A stretch of DNA of 64,000 nt from VXPQ01 sp965232485 (GCA_965232485.1 OZ246975.1:2046001-2110000), one strand, 5' to 3'; shown: positions 1 through 9,903, counted from the first letter of the stretch. Numbers and translations are program-made. Notes: a model not told the origin generated them from the letters alone.

Positions 1-3000
1 CGAGGAAATAGCCGCCTGGGCCTTCGGAGACATTGCCCAGCTGGTCGAGGAAGACGAGGGCGCCCTGCAACTGCCGGCCACGGGACACAAACCCTACGAC
101 GCCGAACAACTGGACGATCTGGCCCCGATCATCGCCCGGACCGATGTGCTGCAACAAATCGCCGACGGATTCCACGGCCTGGTCGTAACGAGCGTCGAGG
201 CGCTTGTGGAAATGACTCCCCCCGCGGAAACGATCCGAAACCGCACGATCTCCATCGCTACGGGAATGGTCTTTCCGCCGGAGAAACTGGCGCAGCGCCT
301 GGTGAAATTGGGTTTCGAGCACGCCGAGTTCGTGGAGCGACCCGGAGAAATAGCGCTTCGGGGCGGCATCCTCGACATCTATCCATTCACCGGCTCGTGG
401 CCCATCCGGGCAGAATTCTTCGGCGACGACATCGAATCCCTGCGCGAATTCGACCCCCGGTCGCAACGATCCATCAGCCGCCTGACCACCGCCCGCCTCG
501 TTCCGAATACGGGGAACGATCTGTCCGACGCCAGCGCCCGCGCATCCATCTTCGAACAATTTCCCGAACGCGCGCTGCTTGTCACGACGGACGAAGAAGG
601 GCTGACAGAACACGCCGCCAAGCGATTCGAAGCCACCGAAAAAGCCTGGCGCCATGCGCTGCGCGAAATCCCCGAAGCGCCCGTCCCCGCCACGCGGTAT
701 CTCTCTGGCGAAGCCTTCGAGCAAGCTTTGCTCCTTCGTAATCGGATACTGCTTGGCTCGTTCGGCGGCGGCGGCGAACGCCTCCTTCGGTTCGACGCCG
801 CCCCGCAACCGGACTTCAATGGGAATATCGGCCTGCTTCGCACGCGCATTCTGACCAACGCCGAACGCGGCGTGCGCACCTTTATCCTTTGCGATAGTCG
901 AGGGCAAGAGGTTCGCCTGTCCGAACTCCTCGGCGACGAAACAGCCCAGGAAAATGTTCGCATCTCCATCGAATCGCTGCACGAAGGATTCGAAATTCCC
1001 TCGCTTGGCCTGGCCGTCTACACGGATCATCAGATATTCAATCGTTACCACCGTCCCTCCGTGCGCGGGCAAAAGAAACGGTACGGCGGACTGGGCCTGC
1101 AAGCGCTGAAAAATCTCTCGCCCGGCGATTTCGTGGTCCATGTGGATTACGGAATCGGCCGCTTCGCCGGACTGCATCGCATCACGGTGCGCGAAAAACA
1201 GCAGGAATCCGTCAAAGTGCTTTTTCGGGACGAGGACATCCTGTATGTCAATGTCAATGCGCTCCACAAACTCCACAAATATTCCGGCAAGGACGGGCGG
1301 CCGCCCACGCTCACCAAGCTGGGTTCCGGGCAATGGGAGCGCACGAAATCCCGCGCCAAAGGCAAGGTCAAGGATATTGCGCGAGACCTGATCGCGCTCT
1401 ACGCAAAGCGAAAACAATCCGCCGGGGTCGCTTTTTCCCCGGACACGATCTGGCAGCGGGAAATGGAAGCCTCGTTCCGCTACGAGGACACGCCAGACCA
1501 GACCGCCGCCACAGACGCCGTCAAAGCCGATATGGAAACGGCGGCGCCCATGGATCGGCTGATCTGCGGAGACGTCGGATTCGGCAAAACGGAAGTCGCT
1601 GTCCGGGCAGCCTTCAAGGCGGCGCAGGACGGTAAACAGGTGGCGATCCTGGCCCCCACCACCATCCTTGCCGCGCAACATTTCAAAACCTTCTCGAAAA
1701 GGCTGGAAAAATATCCGGTCTATGTGGAGATGTTGTCGCGTTTCCGCTCCGCCGCCGAGCAAAAACAGATCGTCCGGCGCCTCGCGGACGGCGATGTGGA
1801 CATTGTGGTGGGGACGCATCGCCTGACTTCGCAGGATATCCGGTTCAAAGACCTGGGCCTGCTCATTATCGACGAAGAGCAACGCTTCGGGGTAGCCGTC
1901 AAGGAACGCCTGCGAAAACTGCGCGCCGAGGTGGATACGCTTACCCTTACCGCAACGCCCATCCCCCGAACGCTTCAATTCTCTCTGCTGGGCGCCCGGG
2001 ATTTATCGCTCGTCACCACGCCGCCCCCGAACCGGCAACCGGTCAACACGGAGATCCATACTTTCGACAAGGACCTGATCCGGGACGCCATCCTGTACGA
2101 AGTCAGTCGAGGCGGACAGGTCTTCTTTCTGCACAACAACATCTGCACTATCGACGAAATGGCCGACAGCCTGCGCCTCATCGTCCCGAACGTTCGCATG
2201 CGAACGGCGCACGGGCAAATGAAATCGAGCGCGCTGGAACAGGTCATGGCGGATTTTATCGGCGGACGGTTCGACGTACTCGTGAGCACCAGCATCATTG
2301 AGAACGGCCTCGACATACCCAACGCCAATACGATCATTATCGATCGGGCGGACCGGTTCGGTCTCGCCGAACTGCACCAGCTTCGCGGGCGCGTCGGGCG
2401 TTCGGACCGAAAAGCCTTCTGCTACCTGCTTGTTTCGTCCATCCACGGACTCACGCGCGAAGCGCGGCAACGACTGCAAGCCGTCGAGGAATTTTCGGAC
2501 CTCGGGGGCGGATTCAATCTGGCCATGCGCGATCTGGATATCCGGGGCGCAGGCAATCTCCTCGGAGGCGAGCAAAGCGGCTTTATCGACGAGGTTGGTT
2601 TTGAAACCTGGCGCAAGATTCTGGAAGAGGCCGTGCTGGAACTCCGCGAAGAGGAATTTGCAGACGCGCTGGACCGCGAAGCGGCGCCGGTCGCCGCCGA
2701 AACCACGGTGGATATCGAAGAAGACGCCTTCATCCCGGAGGACTACGTTGCAAACAATGTAGAGCGGTTGAATATCTATCGCCGCATAAGCGAAGCCGAA
2801 GACATCCCAGCGCTGGAGACCCTGCGCGACGAAATGCAAGACCGTTTCGGGGACCTGCCCGCCGAAGCGGATCATCTGTTCATCGCCGCCGAAATGAAAT
2901 TCCTTGGCCAGTCGCTGCGCCTGTCCAGGGTGCTTTTCAAAAACGAACGACTCTTTCTGTATATGCCGTCCGCAGAAAACGATCCGTATTTCCACGAACG

Positions 3001-3169
3001 AATCTTTTACCGCTTTCTGGAACAGCTGAGCAACCTGGGCCAGCGATACGTACTGAAAGAAACGAAGCGACGGACCGTGCGGGCGATCGTGCAGGAAGTG
3101 CCCAGGCTTTCCGACGCGCACAAGACTCTGCGGCGCCTGCAACCCGAATCCGCAAGCGTAGCGGCGTAA
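1..3169 (+). CDS. mfd: Transcription-repair coupling factor Mfd, 5' end cut by the window edge
   Basis: Mfd is the ATP-driven translocase that removes RNA polymerase stalled at DNA lesions and recruits the UvrA excision machinery. The reading frame is open from base 2, so the start lies upstream; about 1055 codons are present and roughly 100 N-terminal residues are missing against the usual ~1150. In order one sees the tail of the UvrB-like module, the CarD-like polymerase-binding domain (near 1110-1180, GDFVVHVDYGIGRFAG), Walker A GDVGFGKTEV near 1568-1597, the DEEQ box (LLIIDEEQRFG) near 1860, helicase motif VI residues QLRGRVGRS near 2380, and the C-terminal TRCF domain. The gene converges on rsmG with 20 bases between the stops. 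Identification is secure; only the N-terminus is unseen. Confidence 0.97.
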   Translation, partial: EEIAAWAFGDIAQLVEEDEGALQLPATGHKPYDAEQLDDLAPIIARTDVLQQIADGFHGLVVTSVEALVEMTPPAETIRNRTISIATGMVFPPEKLAQRLVKLGFEHAEFVERPGEIALRGGILDIYPFTGSWPIRAEFFGDDIESLREFDPRSQRSISRLTTARLVPNTGNDLSDASARASIFEQFPERALLVTTDEEGLTEHAAKRFEATEKAWRHALREIPEAPVPATRYLSGEAFEQALLLRNRILLGSFGGGGERLLRFDAAPQPDFNGNIGLLRTRILTNAERGVRTFILCDSRGQEVRLSELLGDETAQENVRISIESLHEGFEIPSLGLAVYTDHQIFNRYHRPSVRGQKKRYGGLGLQALKNLSPGDFVVHVDYGIGRFAGLHRITVREKQQESVKVLFRDEDILYVNVNALHKLHKYSGKDGRPPTLTKLGSGQWERTKSRAKGKVKDIARDLIALYAKRKQSAGVAFSPDTIWQREMEASFRYEDTPDQTAATDAVKADMETAAPMDRLICGDVGFGKTEVAVRAAFKAAQDGKQVAILAPTTILAAQHFKTFSKRLEKYPVYVEMLSRFRSAAEQKQIVRRLADGDVDIVVGTHRLTSQDIRFKDLGLLIIDEEQRFGVAVKERLRKLRAEVDTLTLTATPIPRTLQFSLLGARDLSLVTTPPPNRQPVNTEIHTFDKDLIRDAILYEVSRGGQVFFLHNNICTIDEMADSLRLIVPNVRMRTAHGQMKSSALEQVMADFIGGRFDVLVSTSIIENGLDIPNANTIIIDRADRFGLAELHQLRGRVGRSDRKAFCYLLVSSIHGLTREARQRLQAVEEFSDLGGGFNLAMRDLDIRGAGNLLGGEQSGFIDEVGFETWRKILEEAVLELREEEFADALDREAAPVAAETTVDIEEDAFIPEDYVANNVERLNIYRRISEAEDIPALETLRDEMQDRFGDLPAEADHLFIAAEMKFLGQSLRLSRVLFKNERLFLYMPSAENDPYFHERIFYRFLEQLSNLGQRYVLKETKRRTVRAIVQEVPRLSDAHKTLRRLQPESASVAA

Positions 3170-3189
3170 CAGGCGGGGGTCCGGCGCAA

Positions 3190-3849
3190 TCAGGAACGAG
3201 GCGCACAGACGAGAATCGCCTTGTCCCGGAACCACGGGCGCGGATCCATATTTGCAAGATCGATCCGCTCGACGTCCGCCTCGCCTGCAACAGACGCTAT
3301 TTCGTCCGACAGATCGCCTCCTTTCAGGCAAATGGCGGCGGGACGCCAGGTATCCGCATCCAGCAGACGAGCGCAAGGGCGGGCGACGCGGCGATGCCAT
3401 GCCCATACATCCCGAAGCGGCGCCGCGGCCCGCGACGCCGAATAGACATAGCCCGAATCGCATTGGGCCTGTTCGGCGGCGGAAAAAGCCCCGGCGTCGC
3501 CGCGCCAGACCGTCGCATTCGCAAGTCCGAGGCGCCGAATCATGGCGCGCAGAGCCTGTGCCTTCTTCTCGACCTTGTCTATGGCGATCACCCGGATATC
3601 CGGGCAGGCGATCGCCAACGGAATCGCTGGAAGGCCGCCGCCGGTCCCCCAATCAATCACAACCGCTCCGGGCGGAAAACGACGACATGTCAGAAACAGA
3701 CAGTGCAGGCAATGCATCCGAACCGCTTCCGCATCGGCTTCCCGCGAAATGAGATTGACGCGGCGGTTGAATTCGAGCAGCATGGCCTGATACGCATTCA
3801 GGAGCTGCTTCTGCTCGGCCGTCCATGATCGAAAAGGGTCCACGAACAT
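3190..3849 (-). CDS. rsmG: 16S rRNA (guanine527-N7)-methyltransferase RsmG (GidB)
   Basis: SAM-dependent methyltransferase that makes m7G527 in 16S rRNA. The protein is 219 residues, the usual size for the family. The glycine-rich SAM-binding loop is visible as VIDWGTGGGLPAIPLAI, followed by the acidic ribose-binding strand VIAIDKVEKKAQAL. The N-terminal helix region (LNAYQAMLLEFNRRVNLISR) matches RsmG. It starts 9 bases after the mnmG stop, so it is the last gene of the rpmH-rnpA-yidC-mnmE-mnmG-rsmG series. The mnmG-rsmG (gidA-gidB) pairing is classical in bacteria and supports the call. Nothing unusual is seen. Confidence 0.95.
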   Translation of the reverse strand: MFVDPFRSWTAEQKQLLNAYQAMLLEFNRRVNLISREADAEAVRMHCLHCLFLTCRRFPPGAVVIDWGTGGGLPAIPLAIACPDIRVIAIDKVEKKAQALRAMIRRLGLANATVWRGDAGAFSAAEQAQCDSGYVYSASRAAAPLRDVWAWHRRVARPCARLLDADTWRPAAICLKGGDLSDEIASVAGEADVERIDLANMDPRPWFRDKAILVCAPRS

Positions 3850-3858
3850 GCAGAAGTT

Positions 3859-5769
3859 TCAGTTGGCCGCGGGAGAGGCGGACCGTTTCCTGGCCGGGCG
3901 CTTCCGCAGCATCACGAGAAGCACCGACACGTCGGCGGGGCTGACGCCGCTTATGCGCGACGCCTGCCCCAGATTGTCCGGACGGATTTTCGATAACTTC
4001 TCCCGCGCCTCCATGGCGATATGCTCCACGGACGCATAATCGAAATCCTCCGGAAGGCGAAGCGATTCCATTTCTTCCATCTTCCGCACCATGTCGCGTT
4101 CGCGATCAAGGTATCCCTCATACCGAAGATCAATCTCGATATCCCGGACCACGGACACGGGCCCCGGCGCCGGCGAAACCAGTTCGTCCCGACGACCCGT
4201 ACGATCCAGCAGGTCGTCCAGCGAGACTTGCGGCCGTTTTGCAAGCTGCGCAAGGCGTTCAGGCCGGCGAATCGGGTCCGTACCCGCCCCCTCCAGATAC
4301 GTATTCACAGCCTCCGGCGACACGGTCGCCGATTCAATGGCCGCGCGCGTGGCCGCAATGGCCTGCTTTCGGGCCCGCATCCGTTCGTAGCGAGCGTCCG
4401 TCGCCAGGCCCAACCGATGGCCCAGCGCCGTCAAGCGGCGGTCCGCATTGTCCTGCCGCAAAAGCAGCCGGTGCTCGGCCCGCGAAGTAAACATGCGATA
4501 CGGTTCGTCCGTGCCCTTGGCCACCAGATCGTCGATGAGCACGCCAATGTAGGCCTCCGACCTTTTCAGGACGACCGGGTCTTCGCGACGCAACTGCCGC
4601 ACGGCATTGATCCCGGCCATGAGCCCTTGCGCCGCGGCTTCCTCGTAGCCCGTCGTGCCATTGATCTGCCCGGCGAAAAACAATCCCCGAATGCGCTTCG
4701 TTTCGAGGCTGTACCGTATTTGCCAGGGAGGAAAATAATCGTATTCGATGGCGTAGCCGGGACGCAGCATGTGCGCTTTTTCGAGACCAGCCACCTTGCG
4801 CAGCGCCGCAAACTGCACCTCTTCGGGAAGGCTGGTGGAGAATCCATTCACATAAATTTCATATGTGTTTCGTCCTTCCGGCTCCAGGAAAAGCTGGTGG
4901 CGGTCTTTTCCGGCGAATCGGTTGATTTTATCCTCAATCGACGGGCAATACCGGGGGCCGGCGCCCCCGATCCGCCCGGCGAACATGGGGCTCCGGTCGA
5001 ATCCCTCCCGCAGCGCATCGTGCGCCTCGGGAGACGTGTAGGCAATCCAGCAGCATACCTGATCTTCCGGAAGCCGATCCGTAAGAAAGGAAAACGGCGC
5101 GGCCGCCGGGTCGCCCGGCTGTTCTTCCAGTCGGTCGTAATCAATCGTGCGCCCGTCAATGCGCGGCGGCGTGCCTGTTTTCAATCGCCCGCTCTCGAAA
5201 CCAAGTTGCTCAAGCGATGCGGTCAAGCCTGTGGAGGCGCGCTCGCCCATGCGACCGCCCCCATACTGGCGTTCGCCGATATGAATGACGCCGTTCATGA
5301 AGGTGCCGCTGGTCAAAATGACCGTTGGAGCGCGAAACGTCTGGCCGATTTGCGTACGTACGCCCGTTACTTGACCTTTTTTCGTACATACCTCGACAGC
5401 CATATCGGACCGCAGGAACAAGCCCGGAATGCACTCCAGTTCTTCCCGCGCCGCGGTCGCATAAGCGGCCCGGTCGCACTGCGCGCGCGGCCCCTGCACG
5501 GCAGGCCCTCTCCGCTGATTCAACATCCGAAACTGTATGCCTGCGCGATCGGTCACCTTACCCATGACGCCGCCAAGCGCATCGATTTCGCGGACGATAT
5601 GCCCCTTGCCGATACCGCCAATGGCCGGGTTGCACGACATCTGCCCAATGGTTTGCAGATTCATGGTCACGAGCAACGCGCGCGCGCCCATGCGCGCGGC
5701 TGCCGCAGCGGCCTCGGTCCCGGCATGCCCGCCGCCCACCACAATGACGTCGTATTCGAAAGGATGCAT
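3859..5769 (-). CDS. mnmG: tRNA uridine-34 carboxymethylaminomethyl modification enzyme MnmG (GidA)
   Basis: FAD-dependent partner of MnmE; together they install the (carboxymethyl)aminomethyl group on wobble uridine 34 of certain tRNAs. I start it at the ATG at 5769 because MHPFEYDVIVVGGGHAG is the family N-terminus; the frame is open for 19 more codons upstream, which look like non-coding sequence. That gives 636 residues, near the usual ~620-630. Visible signatures are the dinucleotide-binding VVGGGHAGTEAA, the MnmG hallmark SCNPAIGGIGKGHIVREIDALGG, and the tRNA-binding C-terminal region. It lies 94 bases after mnmE and 9 bases before rsmG on the same strand. Confidence 0.96.
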   Translation of the reverse strand: MHPFEYDVIVVGGGHAGTEAAAAAARMGARALLVTMNLQTIGQMSCNPAIGGIGKGHIVREIDALGGVMGKVTDRAGIQFRMLNQRRGPAVQGPRAQCDRAAYATAAREELECIPGLFLRSDMAVEVCTKKGQVTGVRTQIGQTFRAPTVILTSGTFMNGVIHIGERQYGGGRMGERASTGLTASLEQLGFESGRLKTGTPPRIDGRTIDYDRLEEQPGDPAAAPFSFLTDRLPEDQVCCWIAYTSPEAHDALREGFDRSPMFAGRIGGAGPRYCPSIEDKINRFAGKDRHQLFLEPEGRNTYEIYVNGFSTSLPEEVQFAALRKVAGLEKAHMLRPGYAIEYDYFPPWQIRYSLETKRIRGLFFAGQINGTTGYEEAAAQGLMAGINAVRQLRREDPVVLKRSEAYIGVLIDDLVAKGTDEPYRMFTSRAEHRLLLRQDNADRRLTALGHRLGLATDARYERMRARKQAIAATRAAIESATVSPEAVNTYLEGAGTDPIRRPERLAQLAKRPQVSLDDLLDRTGRRDELVSPAPGPVSVVRDIEIDLRYEGYLDRERDMVRKMEEMESLRLPEDFDYASVEHIAMEAREKLSKIRPDNLGQASRISGVSPADVSVLLVMLRKRPARKRSASPAAN

Positions 5770-5863
5770 GGTTTGCGTTTGCGATATGGCTCCGTCCGTA
5801 CGCCTGCGGAAACTATGGACGCGCACATACAGGAAAACGCCGCAAGAACGACAATGGCTCCCG

Positions 5864-7243
5864 TTATTTTCCTATACAGAATCGAGAGAAAATCTGATCC
5901 AGCACATCTTCGTTCGTGATCTCGCCGGTAATCGCGCCAATTTCATGCAGAGCCACGCGCAAATCCAGCGCCAGCAGTTCGGCGGCGCTCCCGGCCCCAA
6001 GACCCTGTCGAGCAGCGCGCACGGCGTCAAGCGCCTTGCGCAAATGGTTGCGATGCCGCTCGTTCGTCACCACGAGCGACCCCTCGGAAAGGCTTAGATC
6101 GCCGCCCGCCGTTTCCAGCAAACGAGCGATCAGCGGCTGCATCTCCGCTTCGTCCCGGAAAGCCCGCTTGGCCGACAGGGGGAAAACGCCGCCGTCCGAC
6201 GGCGCCTTCTCCCGTTTCAGCAAATCCGTCTTGTTCGCCGCCAGAAGCACCGGGGGCGCGCCCCGATCCGCCAGGGCCTCGATAAAGGCTTGCTCGCCCG
6301 CGTCCATGCCTACCGTAACGTCGTACACATACACCAGTATATCGCTCCGATCTATGGCTCGCTCGGCGCGGGATACGCCCTCGGCCTCTATGGCGTCCGC
6401 CGTGTCCCGCAGGCCCGCGGTATCCGTAAACCGGAACAGCAAGCCGCCTATTTCCGCCTCGCCTTCCACTTCGTCCCGCGTCGTGCCAGGCGCCGGACTC
6501 ACAATGGCGCGGTCGCTTCCCAGCAAGGCGTTCAGCAAGGTGGATTTTCCCGCATTGGGCCGCCCGGCGATAACCACCCGCACCCCATCGCGCACGCGGC
6601 GCCCGAGCCGCCAGGACCGAAGCAATGCGTCCAGCAGGCGCTCGCTCCGTTCCAGCAAGTCCCCGAGCCGTTCGCGGTCGGCGAACGCCACGTCCTCTTC
6701 CGAAAAATCCAGTTCGAGTTCGAGGTACGCACAGAGTTCGAGCAGGCCCGCCCGGATATCCGCCAGCGCCTCAGAATAGCGGCCCTGAAGGTGTGAAACG
6801 GACACGCGATGCGCCAGAGAGGACGAGGCGTGAATCAGATCGGCCACAGCTTCGGCTTGCGCCAGATCCATCTTCCCGTTCAGAAACGCCCGCTGGGTGA
6901 ATTCGCCGGGAGCGGCCAGACGCGCACCCGCCTCGAGCAAGCAATTCAGAATGAGCCGGGTCGCAAAATCGCCGCCGTGGCACGAGCACTCCACCACATC
7001 CTCTCCAGTCGCTGAACGAGGAGCCCGGAATACCGTAGCGACCACCTGATCAAGGCGCGTTCCGCCGCGGCGGGCCACATAACCCACATGCGCCGTATGC
7101 GAGGCGGCTTCCCGAAGATTCGCTCCCTCAAAACAAGCGGCTGCGATGGCCACCGCCTCGGGACCGGAAATGCGCACGACGCCCAGCGCGGCGCGCCCCC
7201 GGGCCGTTGCAATGGCGGCAATGGTGTCGCTGGAAGTTGGCAT
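5864..7243 (-). CDS. mnmE: tRNA modification GTPase MnmE (TrmE)
   Basis: Potassium-dependent GTPase that works with MnmG on tRNA wobble uridine. At 459 residues it has the normal architecture: an N-terminal tetrahydrofolate-binding domain (SSDTIAAIATARGRAALGVVRISG), helical domains, and an inserted G domain with GRPNAGKSTLLNALLG (G1), GTTRDEVEG (G2), DTAGL (G3) and NKTD (G4). It ends FCIGK, the conserved C-terminal cysteine motif. The start follows yidC by 51 bases and mnmG comes next. No oddities. Confidence 0.97.
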   Translation of the reverse strand: MPTSSDTIAAIATARGRAALGVVRISGPEAVAIAAACFEGANLREAASHTAHVGYVARRGGTRLDQVVATVFRAPRSATGEDVVECSCHGGDFATRLILNCLLEAGARLAAPGEFTQRAFLNGKMDLAQAEAVADLIHASSSLAHRVSVSHLQGRYSEALADIRAGLLELCAYLELELDFSEEDVAFADRERLGDLLERSERLLDALLRSWRLGRRVRDGVRVVIAGRPNAGKSTLLNALLGSDRAIVSPAPGTTRDEVEGEAEIGGLLFRFTDTAGLRDTADAIEAEGVSRAERAIDRSDILVYVYDVTVGMDAGEQAFIEALADRGAPPVLLAANKTDLLKREKAPSDGGVFPLSAKRAFRDEAEMQPLIARLLETAGGDLSLSEGSLVVTNERHRNHLRKALDAVRAARQGLGAGSAAELLALDLRVALHEIGAITGEITNEDVLDQIFSRFCIGK

Positions 7244-7294
7244 GGCGCAGGAGAAACGATGCGCTGGACGAACCGCCCTGCAAGCAAGGCGTGC

Positions 7295-9175
7295 TTACTT
7301 GCGCCGCTCGGTCGTGCGGGGACCGCCGGGTCGCCGCGCCGATTTGGCCTTGCCTGTCCGGGCATGAAGCGGGCGCGGCTTTTTGCCGCGGGCAGATTGT
7401 TTTTTGCGCTGGCTTTTCGCCGCAGGCTGCCCGTTTTCTTCCTCTTTCGCCGCTGCAATATTCCGATTGATGATCTTCTGCTGCACGGCGGTTACCACAT
7501 TATACACAAGGTAGTACAAGCTCAGCCCGGACGCGAAGCGATTGAAAATGGCGAAGATCATCACCGGCATCAGATAGGTGAGCATCTTCATTTGGGGGTT
7601 GGAGGTGGGCGCGGACTGAATACGCATCTGAACCACCATGGAAAGGCCCATGAGCAGCGTGAAGCCCGCCACGAAATCGCCGTAGAACGGAATGGTGAAC
7701 GGCAGATTCAGGATGACGTCCGGCGCGGAAAGATCACTGGCCCACAAAAATCCCTGTTGCCGGATTTCGATGGACTGCGGAAGGAAAAGCCACAGCGCAA
7801 TAATAATGGGGTATTGCAGCAACATGGGGAGACAGCTTCCCACCGGATTGACGCCCGTCTCCTTGTACATCTTCATCATTTCCTGCTGCTGCTTTTGGGG
7901 ATTGTCCCCGTACTTCTCCTTGATGGACTCCATCTTCGGTTGCAGTTCGCGCATCCGGGCCATGCTCTTGTAGGAGCTTTTCGTCAGCGGGTACAGGACC
8001 AGCTTGATGAGAATGGCGAAGACAATGATGACGTAGCCGTATCCGGGAATGAACTTCGCCAGAAACGTGAACGCAGGAATAAAAACCAGTCTGGCGAGGG
8101 GCCGCGTAATCCACTCGAAAAAATCCCAACCGTAATCCACCATGTCGTACAGGCCCAGATCGTAGTCGGCGATGCGGTAAAACTCCATCGGTCCGACGTA
8201 CAGCCTGAATTCGTCCGGCCCGTCCTCCGGACGCGGCATAAACAGACGCATATCGTAGCGCTGCCGAAAGTCCGCGCTACCCGGTTCGCCCGTTTGCTCT
8301 CCGGCAAGCTCGGCGCCCCGCGTACTTGAGGAGGGGATCATAACCGTAGTGAAATACCTCGTTTTGACGGCGGTCCAATCCACAAGCCCGCTCAGGGGCG
8401 CCTCCTGAAAATCTTCTTTCCGAAGCGCAATATATTCCACTTCGCCTCCGCTGTGCGCATAGACTCCCGACGCCTTGACCTCCTCGTTCGGGTCGTTTTC
8501 GGTGAACGGAATGCCGCCTTCCCATATCAATTCGTACCCCTCTCGCGTGGAAAAGGCCGCTGCATTTTCCTGCGCTACCCGCAAGCCGATTTCGTATTCG
8601 CCCGGATAGAACGTATACGTCTGGCGCAACACGCCCCCCTGAATGCCCGTTTCGAAATGCAACTGGGCGGAATCGCCGGACACGCGCAGGGTATCCCCCT
8701 CGTACGACGTATCGAAATACAAATCGCGCGAATTGAGCACATGGGAGCGAGGCGTCGTAAAAGCGATGGACAAAGCGCCCGAACCAGTGGTATCCACCAT
8801 CTGTACGGGCGTTTCCTGATCGAATTTCTGGTATTCTTTCAGGATAAAAGAGATCAGCGTGGCCCCCCTCGTAGAGAAAACCGCGCTATACATATCGGTT
8901 TCGACCGTAATGAAACGGGCTTCGCCCGCCAACGCCGCCTCCAGCGTCGTATCCTGCCGGGCCGCCTCCGCAACGGACAGCTCCTCGTCCGATTGCGGGT
9001 CGTCGAACGCCAGCGCGTCGCTTCCCGCGGCAGCTTGTTCGGCGGATAGTGAATCTTCGACAAGCGCCGCCGGATTGTCGTCGGGCGCAACCGGCTGCGG
9101 CGGCGCCAACAACCAGAGCCAGAGAAACATGATAATCGCTACCAGAACGGTCGCGATGACGACATTGCGGTCCAA
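7295..9175 (-). CDS. yidC: Membrane protein insertase YidC, probable TTG start
   Basis: Inserts and folds inner-membrane proteins, alone or with SecYEG. I place the start at a TTG at 9175: the family begins (M)DRNxVIxxVLVxxIMFLW, the TTG lies exactly at that point, and AAGGGGA sits at 9184-9190 at good Shine-Dalgarno spacing. An ATG 22 codons upstream adds residues with no resemblance to YidC. The protein is about 626 residues, with one N-terminal membrane segment, a large periplasmic domain of roughly 300 residues as in Gram-negative YidC, then the conserved five-helix core (GYGYVIIVFAILIKLVLYPL, GSCLPMLLQYPIIIALWLFL). The C-terminus is very basic, which fits ribosome contact. It follows rnpA by 99 bases; no yidD is seen between them. 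Confidence 0.95.
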   Translation of the reverse strand: MDRNVVIATVLVAIIMFLWLWLLAPPQPVAPDDNPAALVEDSLSAEQAAAGSDALAFDDPQSDEELSVAEAARQDTTLEAALAGEARFITVETDMYSAVFSTRGATLISFILKEYQKFDQETPVQMVDTTGSGALSIAFTTPRSHVLNSRDLYFDTSYEGDTLRVSGDSAQLHFETGIQGGVLRQTYTFYPGEYEIGLRVAQENAAAFSTREGYELIWEGGIPFTENDPNEEVKASGVYAHSGGEVEYIALRKEDFQEAPLSGLVDWTAVKTRYFTTVMIPSSSTRGAELAGEQTGEPGSADFRQRYDMRLFMPRPEDGPDEFRLYVGPMEFYRIADYDLGLYDMVDYGWDFFEWITRPLARLVFIPAFTFLAKFIPGYGYVIIVFAILIKLVLYPLTKSSYKSMARMRELQPKMESIKEKYGDNPQKQQQEMMKMYKETGVNPVGSCLPMLLQYPIIIALWLFLPQSIEIRQQGFLWASDLSAPDVILNLPFTIPFYGDFVAGFTLLMGLSMVVQMRIQSAPTSNPQMKMLTYLMPVMIFAIFNRFASGLSLYYLVYNVVTAVQQKIINRNIAAAKEEENGQPAAKSQRKKQSARGKKPRPLHARTGKAKSARRPGGPRTTERRK

Positions 9176-9274
9176 ATCAGGTTCCCCTTGCTCGTATGAA
9201 AGAATGGACGGGTGTTGTTTGCGCTTGCCGCAAAGGCGCAAAAACGCCGAAACGCCGCCGCGCTAAACGGAAAG

Positions 9275-9733
9275 TCATGCGGGACGTTCCGAACGCATGG
9301 AAGATTCGTCGAGACGGCGGCAAAGTTCTTGCAGGGCTTTCGGCAAATCGGCATGCACCCGACAACCCGGTCGAATGTCGTCCGACCGTCCGCTGCGATG
9401 CAGAATCATCATGGTCAATGCGCTGGACGTACCGGAAAAACGGTCCAGTACGCCCTGCTGATGAAGGCGCCAGGCTTCGCGCAGCAACCGCTTGATGCGA
9501 TTCCGCGTTGAGGCTTTTGGATGACGGCCGGGCGCAAATCCGATTTGAACGGGCGCATCGGCTTCGAGATGCGTCCGGGGTACTACCCGGTACACGATCT
9601 GAACGCACCCCCTCCTCACCGCAGCCACATCTTCGCGGCGACGGTCGAACAAGGGACGAATAAGACGCTTTCGCTTGAGACGAAACGAGCAGGGCAATTT
9701 TTGAAACGGGCGCGGGCGGCCATCCTTCGACAC
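9275..9733 (-). CDS. rnpA: Ribonuclease P protein component
   Basis: Small basic protein cofactor of the RNase P ribozyme, which trims tRNA 5' leaders. The family signature KASTRNRIKRLLREAWR is present around residues 85-101. The best available start is GTG at 9733, 14 bases after the rpmH stop, giving 152 residues; this is longer than the usual ~110-130, and the first ~17 residues before FRLKRKRLI may be leader rather than conserved domain. The neighbourhood rpmH-rnpA-yidC is the classical arrangement and confirms the call. Homology is clear but the exact start is uncertain. Confidence 0.92.
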   Translation of the reverse strand: MSKDGRPRPFQKLPCSFRLKRKRLIRPLFDRRREDVAAVRRGCVQIVYRVVPRTHLEADAPVQIGFAPGRHPKASTRNRIKRLLREAWRLHQQGVLDRFSGTSSALTMMILHRSGRSDDIRPGCRVHADLPKALQELCRRLDESSMRSERPA

Positions 9734-9747
9734 GATGCAGCCTCAGA

Positions 9748-9903
9748 CTATTTGCCTGAACGCGTGTCGCTTACAGTAAGGACGCGACGGCCTTTCTCGC
9801 GGCGGCGCTTGAGCACCTTGCGGCCGTTTTTCGAACGCATGCGAGCGCGGAAACCGTGCTTGTTGGCCCGTTTGCGGCGACTTGGCTGATACGTACGCTT
9901 CAT
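9748..9903 (-). CDS. rpmH: 50S ribosomal protein L34
   Basis: A 51-residue, strongly basic protein beginning MKRTYQPSRRKRANKHGF, which is the near-invariant L34 N-terminus. The ATG at 9903 is chosen for this reason, although the frame runs further upstream. It heads the minus-strand series with rnpA and yidC. The 5' side (9904-10004) holds its leader and promoter, but I could not pick convincing -35/-10 boxes. A pair of dispersed repeats lies further upstream. Confidence 0.97.
   Translation of the reverse strand: MKRTYQPSRRKRANKHGFRARMRSKNGRKVLKRRREKGRRVLTVSDTRSGK

Noticed and set aside
3190..3849. Long plus- and minus-strand open frames overlapping mfd, mnmG, dnaB, the peptidase and others
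   Set aside because: They are antisense or shifted shadows in GC-rich DNA, rich in Arg/Pro/Ser, without family motifs or ribosome-binding sites.
9176..9274. yidD gene between rnpA and yidC
   Set aside because: The gap is only 99 bases and the overlapping long frame has no YidD motif.
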